A stretch of DNA of 64,000 nucleotides, from assembly GCF_049354825.1 (NCBI RefSeq), contig NZ_CP186480.1:1674001-1738000 (forward strand), read 5' to 3'. The stretch's first letter is position 1. Every line of letters begins with the position of its first letter. Positions 59,427 to 64,000 of the stretch are shown piece after piece. Both the position numbers and the translations under genes were made by a program. The stretch is from Novosphingobium sp049354825 (GTDB taxonomy: Bacteria; Pseudomonadota; Alphaproteobacteria; Sphingomonadales; Sphingomonadaceae). Under the pieces are notes generated by a model. The model was not told where the DNA came from. It saw only the letters and a program-made list of their open reading frames with translations, and made no database searches.

Positions 59427-60725
59427 ATGGCCGATACCCCGACCCCCCGCCGCAAGCCCAAGCCCGAAGTCACCACCATCGGCGGCCGCACTCTGAAGCC
59501 CGCCACGCTGATGATGGGCTTTGGCTATGACCCGGTGCTGTCCGAAGGCAGCCTCAAGCCGCCAGTGTTCCTGACCAGCACATTCGCCTTTCCCAGCGCG
59601 GCGGAAGGCAAGCGCCACTTCGAAGGCATCACCGGCAAGCGCCCGGGCGGGGCCGACGGCCTGGTCTATTCGCGCTTCAATGGCCCCAACCAGGAAATAC
59701 TCGAAGACCGCCTGGCGATCTGGGACGGCGCCGAGGATGCGCTGTGCTTTTCAAGCGGCATGACCGCGATCTGCGTCCTGTTCCTGGCGCTGTGCAGCGC
59801 TGGTGACGTGATCGTCCATTCCGGCCCGCTTTATGCCGCCAGCGAAGGCTTCGTCGCCAAGCACATGAGCCGGTTCGGCGTCACTTACGTCGATTTTCCC
59901 GCCGGCGCGACCCGCGAGGAGATCGATGCCGTTCTTGAGAAGGCGAAGGCGCAGGCGGCCGCGCAAGGCGGCAAGGTGGCGATGGTTTACCTTGAAAGCC
60001 CCGCCAACCCGACCAACGCGCTGGTCGATGTCGAGGCGGTTCGCGATGCGCGCGACGCGGTGCTGGGCGCCGATTGCCCGATCGCGATCGACAACACGTT
60101 CCTTGGCCCGCTGTGGCAGCGCCCGATCGACCAGGGCGCCGACCTGGTGGTCTATTCGCTGACCAAGTACGTGGGCGGCCATTCCGACCTCGTCGCCGGT
60201 AGCGTTTCAGGCCCGGAGCGCTGGATCACCCCGATCCGGATGATGCGCAACACGATGGGCGGCATTGCCGATCCCAACACCGCGTGGATGCTGCTGCGCA
60301 GCCTTGAGACGGTCGAACTGCGTATGACCCGCGCCGGCGAAAACGCCGCCAAGGTCTGCGCCTTCCTGAAGGACCATCCCAAGGTCGAGGGGCTCGGCTA
60401 TCTCGGCATGATCGAGGACGCGCGTCAGCAGGACATCTACGAGCGCCATTGCAGCGGCGCGGGCAGCACGTTCAGCCTGTTCATCAAGGGCGGCGAAGCG
60501 GAAAGCTTCCGCTTCCTGGATGCGCTGCGCGTGGCCAAGCTGGCGGTCAGCCTGGGCGGGACCGAGACGCTGGCCAGCCACCCGGCGGCGATGACTCACT
60601 TGTCGGTGCCCGAGGACCGCAAGGCCGCGCTGGGGATTACCGACAATCTGGTGCGGATCAGCATCGGGATCGAAGACCCGGACGACCTGATCGCCGATTT
60701 CGAGCAGGCGCTGGCAGTCGTCTGA
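59427..60725 (+). CDS. metZ: Cys/Met-metabolism PLP enzyme, probable O-succinylhomoserine sulfhydrylase
   Basis: A 432-residue PLP enzyme of the MetZ/cystathionine gamma-synthase group. Seen: SRFNGPNQEILEDRLAIWDG, FSSGMTAICVLFL, IDNTFLGPLW and the PLP lysine region VVYSLTKYVGGHSDLVAG, with SLGGTETLASHPAAMTHL near the end. It would make homocysteine or cystathionine from an acyl-homoserine. The ATG follows GAGGT. The length (a little over 400) and N-terminal region fit alphaproteobacterial MetZ, but cystathionine gamma-synthase or methionine gamma-lyase remain possible. Confidence 0.87.
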   Translation: MADTPTPRRKPKPEVTTIGGRTLKPATLMMGFGYDPVLSEGSLKPPVFLTSTFAFPSAAEGKRHFEGITGKRPGGADGLVYSRFNGPNQEILEDRLAIWDGAEDALCFSSGMTAICVLFLALCSAGDVIVHSGPLYAASEGFVAKHMSRFGVTYVDFPAGATREEIDAVLEKAKAQAAAQGGKVAMVYLESPANPTNALVDVEAVRDARDAVLGADCPIAIDNTFLGPLWQRPIDQGADLVVYSLTKYVGGHSDLVAGSVSGPERWITPIRMMRNTMGGIADPNTAWMLLRSLETVELRMTRAGENAAKVCAFLKDHPKVEGLGYLGMIEDARQQDIYERHCSGAGSTFSLFIKGGEAESFRFLDALRVAKLAVSLGGTETLASHPAAMTHLSVPEDRKAALGITDNLVRISIGIEDPDDLIADFEQALAVV

Positions 60726-60752
60726 CGGGAACTTATGCGTGGGCGGGCTGAC

Positions 60753-61286
60753 CTAGCCCGCCCATTCGCGCCGTTCTTCCGCGGCGCGCAGGACTTCGTA
60801 GGCCAGTTGCAGGGCCTGGAACGCCTTTGCCGCCGCGGCATCGCCGGGGCGGACATCGGGGTGGACTTCCTTGGCCCTGGCGCGCCAGGCCTTTTTCACC
60901 GCATCGTAATCGGCGTCGGGACCAAGGCCGAGAACCTCGAGCGCCCGCAGTTCGTCGCGGCTGCGAGTGCCGTCGCCCGACGGTGCCCAGCCGTAATGCG
61001 AGGCTTCCTGGTAGCCTTCGTGAGTCTGGCGTTCGGCCGCTTCGCGTTCGGCCGTTTCCTCGGCGTCGAGGCCGGCGAAATAGTCCCAGCCCGAATTGTA
61101 TTCGGCGGCGTGCTTCTGGCAGAACATCCAGCGATCGGGGTTGTTGGGCGATTTGGGCGCCGGGCAGGTGCCGGCCTCCTGGCAGCCCTGCCGGTCGCAC
61201 AGCCGCACGGTCACTGTGTCGCGCGATGAGCCGTAGCCCCCCCAGCGCGGGAATCCCCAGCTATCCGATCTGCGCGCGCCAACCAT
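60753..61286 (-). CDS. DnaJ-domain protein
   Basis: A 177-residue protein. The N-terminus has a cysteine-containing segment (RLCDRQGCQEAGTCPAPK and FCQKH), which may bind zinc. The C-terminus is a J domain: ALEVLGLGPDADYDAVKKAW, with the HPD signature in EVHPDVRPGD, and AFQALQLAYEVLR. It would stimulate a DnaK-type chaperone on particular clients. The ATG at 61286 is the first in frame after an upstream antisense-like segment. It converges on metZ. Confidence 0.86.
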   Translation of the reverse strand: MVGARRSDSWGFPRWGGYGSSRDTVTVRLCDRQGCQEAGTCPAPKSPNNPDRWMFCQKHAAEYNSGWDYFAGLDAEETAEREAAERQTHEGYQEASHYGWAPSGDGTRSRDELRALEVLGLGPDADYDAVKKAWRARAKEVHPDVRPGDAAAAKAFQALQLAYEVLRAAEERREWAG

Positions 61287-61403
61287 CCGGCCGAAATGGA
61301 CGTTCAGGCCGCACAAGGCAAGGCGCGGCGGTCGGTTGCCGATAAAAATGCTGCATTGCAATATGACCCGTCCGTCCCTATCTGCGCCGGCGAAGGAACG
61401 ATC

Positions 61404-61493
61404 ATGAGCAAACCCCTGACCCTTGCCGCCACCCTTTCGATTGCCGCCAGCGCGCTGTTCGCGATGCTGAGCGCGCCGGGCGTCGTCATCTAG
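61404..61493 (+). CDS. 29-residue hydrophobic peptide
   Basis: An ORF with AAGGA ending 7 bases upstream of its ATG. The peptide starts Met-Ser-Lys-Pro-Leu-Thr and is mostly hydrophobic (Ala-Ala-Thr-Leu-Ser-Ile-Ala-Ala-Ser-Ala-Leu-Phe), like a membrane segment or a lone signal peptide. Its stop overlaps the convergent acetyltransferase gene by 4 bases. Whether it is translated is unknown. Confidence 0.4.
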   Translation: MSKPLTLAATLSIAASALFAMLSAPGVVI

Positions 61494-62014
61494 TCCGCGC
61501 GCGTCGCGCCGGCCTCCGGCGCGACCAGCGGCAGTTGCATGTAAAGCGTATCAAGCCAGCGTCCGTGCTTGAAGCCGACGCTGCGGATCCGCCCCACTTC
61601 TTCGAAGCCGCGCCGGGCATGGAGCGCGCGCGAGGCGGGCTCGGCCCCGCCGATCACCGCGATCATCTGGCGAAAGCCGCAAGCGCGTGCGGCGCCGACC
61701 AGCGCGTCCAGCAGCGTTCCGCCGATGCCCTGGCCCATACGCTCAGCCGCGATGTAGATACTGTTCTCGCAGGCGAAGCGATATGCGGGACGATCGCGGA
61801 ACTGCGCCGCATAAGCATAGCCGCAGACCGATCCATCCTCGCCGCGCGCCACCAGCCAGGGCCAGCATGCCGCCAGCACTTTCGCCAGCCGCACCCGCAT
61901 CTCGGCTTCGCCCGGGGGCATCGTTTCGAACGTCGCGGTGCCGTGCAGCACGTGGTGGGCGTAAATCGCGGCGATCGCCGCGGCATCTCCGCTCGTGGCC
62001 TGTTCGATCCGCAT
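61490..62014 (-). CDS. GNAT-family N-acetyltransferase
   Basis: A 174-residue GNAT protein like phosphinothricin or methionine-sulfone acetyltransferases: IAAIYAHHVLHGTATFETMPP, CGYAYAAQFRDRPAYRFACENSIYI, the acetyl-CoA loop ERMGQGIGGTLLDALV, and IGGAEPASRALHARRGFEEVGRIRSVG. The ATG at 62014 starts the family sequence. The substrate could be an amino acid analogue. Confidence 0.9.
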   Translation of the reverse strand: MRIEQATSGDAAAIAAIYAHHVLHGTATFETMPPGEAEMRVRLAKVLAACWPWLVARGEDGSVCGYAYAAQFRDRPAYRFACENSIYIAAERMGQGIGGTLLDALVGAARACGFRQMIAVIGGAEPASRALHARRGFEEVGRIRSVGFKHGRWLDTLYMQLPLVAPEAGATRAD

Positions 62015-62087
62015 GGCGGCGAATGTGCCCTTAAGTGCACCCGGTGCCAAGGTTGCCTTGGCGCGGGCAAGCACTAAAGCCGGCAGT

Positions 62088-63275
62088 ATGCACGCGGGCG
62101 AATACGATGTGGCGATTGCCGGGGCCGGGTTGGCCGGCGGGCTGACCGCGCTGGCGCTGGCGCGCAGCGATCCGGGTCTGCGCATCGCCGTGGTCGAATC
62201 GGGCCTGCAGCCCGGCGGGAACCACCGCTGGAGCTGGTTCGCCAGCGACCTGGGCAAGCGCGAGTCCGAGCTGCTCGATGCCTTTACTCCGACCAGGTGG
62301 GAAGAGGGTTACGACGTCCGTTTCCGCGGCCTTGCACGCCACCTGCACACGCCTTACCGGTCACTGGGTTCGGACGCATTTGCAGCGGCGCTCGCGCGCC
62401 TGTTGCAGGACGGGGCGATCCGCGCCGGGGTCCCGGTCGTCGGCGTGGATGCCGGATCGATCGCACTGGCGGACGGCACCGTCCTTGACGCGACCAGCGT
62501 GATAGACGCGCGCGGGATCGCCGATGCCTCCGCCCTGACCGGCGGCTGGCAGGTTTTCCTGGGCCGCACGATCCGTACCGATCGGCCCCACGGCGTGACG
62601 CGGCCGACCATCATGGACGCCGCGGTCGAACAGGGCGGCGCCTATCGCTTCGTCTATGTCCTGCCGCTGGAGCCGGACACCATCTTCGTGGAGGATACCT
62701 ACTACGCCGACAGCCCCGCGCTGGACGGCTCGACCCTGGGCGCGCGCCTCGACGCCTATGCCGCTGCCAAAGGCTGGCACGGCCGCGTCGTTGGCGAGGA
62801 GACCGGCGTGCTGCCAGTCGTTACTGGCGGCGATTTTGCCGCGTTTCGCCGCACGCATTCCGTTCCCGGAGTCAGCCAGATCGGGGTGCGCGGCGGGTTC
62901 TTTCATCCCCTGACCAGCTATTCCTTGCCCTTCGCGGCGGCCACGGCCACCGCCATCGCAGAGCTGGTGGCGGGCGGCATCGCCGGTGCCGCACTGGCGG
63001 GCGCCATCGCGGACCGCGCCGAGGCGCACTGGCACCAGGGCGGTTTCTACCGCACACTGGGGGCGATGCTGCTGGGGGCCGGATCGCCCGACCAGCGGTG
63101 GCGCGTTTTCGAACGGTTCTACGGCCTTCCCGAACCGCTGATCGAGCGGTTCTACGCCGGCCGATCGACCTGGGCGGACAAGGCGCGCGTACTGGCCGGC
63201 AAGCCGCCGGTGCCGGTGCTGGGGGCGCTGCGGGCGCTGACCGCGGCGGGCAAACATCTGGGGCAGGCAGCATGA
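62088..63275 (+). CDS. crtY: Lycopene beta-cyclase
   Basis: A 395-residue cyclase: FAD-type AIAGAGLAGGLTALALARSDPGLRIAVVE, PGGNHRWSWF, FVYVLPLEPDTIFVEDTYYAD and VRGGFFHPLTSYSLPFAAATA. It closes the beta-ionone rings of lycopene to give beta-carotene. The ATG at 62088 begins the family sequence. It overlaps crtI by 4 bases, so cyclase and desaturase are translated from one mRNA. Yellow sphingomonads make nostoxanthin or zeaxanthin by this route. Confidence 0.94.
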   Translation: MHAGEYDVAIAGAGLAGGLTALALARSDPGLRIAVVESGLQPGGNHRWSWFASDLGKRESELLDAFTPTRWEEGYDVRFRGLARHLHTPYRSLGSDAFAAALARLLQDGAIRAGVPVVGVDAGSIALADGTVLDATSVIDARGIADASALTGGWQVFLGRTIRTDRPHGVTRPTIMDAAVEQGGAYRFVYVLPLEPDTIFVEDTYYADSPALDGSTLGARLDAYAAAKGWHGRVVGEETGVLPVVTGGDFAAFRRTHSVPGVSQIGVRGGFFHPLTSYSLPFAAATATAIAELVAGGIAGAALAGAIADRAEAHWHQGGFYRTLGAMLLGAGSPDQRWRVFERFYGLPEPLIERFYAGRSTWADKARVLAGKPPVPVLGALRALTAAGKHLGQAA

Positions 63276-64000
63276 CTACTGGCGCAACTCGGGCCTGCGT
63301 GATCGGCGCCGGCATCGGCGGACTGGCGCTAGCGATTCGGTTGCAATCGGCCGGCATCGACACGGTTCTGGTGGAAGGGCGCGACAAGCCCGGCGGCCGG
63401 GCCTATTTCTGGGAAAAGGACGGCTTTACGTTCGACGCCGGGCCGACCGTGATCACCGACCCCGATTGCCTGAAAGAGCTGTGGGCGCTGTCGGGCCACG
63501 ATATCGCCGACGATGTCACGCTGATGCCGGTCAGCCCGTTCTACCGCCTCAACTGGCCCGACGGCACTCAGTTCGACTATTCGAACGACGACAGCCTGCT
63601 GGCCGCCGAAATCGCCCGCGTCGCCCCGGGCGACCTGGCCGGGTACGAGGATTTCCTGCGCTATTCCGAAGGGGTCTATCAGGAAGGCTACGTCAAGCTG
63701 GGGGCCAAGCCGTTCCTCGATTTTGCCAGCATGGTGAAGGCGGCCCCGGCGCTGATGAAGCACCAGGCCTGGCGCAGCGTCTATTCGGTCGTCTCAAGCT
63801 ATGTGAAGAGCGAGAAGCTGCGCGAGGCGCTGAGCTTTCACACCCTGCTGGTCGGCGGCAACCCGTTCACCACCAGCAGCATCTACGCCCTCATCCACAA
63901 GCTGGAAAAGGATGGCGGCGTGTGGTGGGCCAAGGGCGGCACCAACCGGCTCGTCGCCGGCATGGTCCGGCATTTCGAGCGGCTCGGCGGTACCGTCCGC
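63272..64000 (+). CDS. crtI: Phytoene desaturase, 5' part (runs off the window)
   Basis: The first 243 codons of CrtI: the N-terminal dinucleotide loop VIGAGIGGLALAIRLQSAGIDTVLVEG, GGRAYFWEKDGFTFDAGPTVITDP, and HTLLVGGNPFTTSSIYALIHKLEKDGGVWWAKGGTNRLVAGM. It introduces the double bonds that turn phytoene into lycopene. ATGA overlap with crtY. The rest lies beyond the right edge. Confidence 0.95.
   Translation, partial: MTTGATRACVIGAGIGGLALAIRLQSAGIDTVLVEGRDKPGGRAYFWEKDGFTFDAGPTVITDPDCLKELWALSGHDIADDVTLMPVSPFYRLNWPDGTQFDYSNDDSLLAAEIARVAPGDLAGYEDFLRYSEGVYQEGYVKLGAKPFLDFASMVKAAPALMKHQAWRSVYSVVSSYVKSEKLREALSFHTLLVGGNPFTTSSIYALIHKLEKDGGVWWAKGGTNRLVAGMVRHFERLGGTVR

Noticed and set aside
1..64000. 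CRISPR arrays and intact insertion sequences
   Set aside because: No regularly spaced direct repeats and no transposase with flanking inverted repeats were seen; the only recombinase is the serine type at 18251-19924.

Overview
The window looks like a chromosomal segment of an alphaproteobacterium of the sphingomonad group. Reasons: uniformly high GC, a carotenoid pair (crtY-crtI), hflK-hflC-degP in series, an alphaproteobacterial SspB-like ClpXP adaptor, TonB-dependent uptake, and many ATGA/GTGA start-stop overlaps. This placement is inferred from gene content, not from a database search.

Region 1 (1-15.1 kb) is an aromatic-acid catabolic block. The minus-strand run at 4.7-10.3 kb encodes a Rieske dioxygenase (alpha, beta), a Pht5-like decarboxylase, a Pht4-like (Gfo/Idh/MocA) dehydrogenase, a NahE/PhdJ-like hydratase-aldolase and a SnoaL-fold protein, nearly all overlapping or tightly spaced. 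Around it lie a TetR regulator, a type I extradiol dioxygenase, a TonB receptor, an aldehyde dehydrogenase and two MFS transporters. The noncoding DNA before each of these units carries copies of one palindrome, ATGGACATGTCCAT, which defines a compact candidate regulon. Together the genes suggest: TonB and AAHS uptake, ring dihydroxylation, rearomatisation, decarboxylation, meta-cleavage, hydration/aldol cleavage to pyruvate plus an aldehyde, then oxidation of the aldehyde. No ferredoxin or reductase for the Rieske enzyme is in the window. The substrate is not known.

Region 2 (15.1-20.1 kb) looks mobile: a gene-poor stretch, a secreted hypothetical protein, a small XRE regulator with its own palindrome, and a DUF3489-DUF2924-serine recombinase cassette ending next to a tRNA-Lys(TTT) gene. 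Regions 1 and 2 may be an island beside this tRNA; the left boundary is outside the window.

Region 3 (20.1-38.8 kb) is core housekeeping: folK, aguB, msrA, rsmB-like, a DUF1674 gene, hemH, an orphan molybdenum hydroxylase large subunit, mrp, hflKC, degP-like protease, a class A PBP, msrB, dapD, and a subtilisin-like lipoprotein with a probable C-terminal barrel.

Region 4 (38.8-47.6 kb) is an acyl-CoA catabolic cluster: CaiB-type CoA transferase, APH-like kinase, zinc alcohol dehydrogenase, three acyl-CoA dehydrogenases and two SDRs, arranged around a divergent promoter region at 44.34-44.50 kb.

Region 5 (47.6-64 kb) is core again: gmk, sspB, hisB-(22-codon ORF)-hisH, an SDR-GH130 pair, an RSH ppGpp enzyme, hemF, pdeM, infC with an apparent AUU start, a CocE-type hydrolase, a 26-residue membrane peptide, metZ with a structured leader, a DnaJ-domain protein, a GNAT acetyltransferase, crtY, and the start of crtI, which runs off the right edge.
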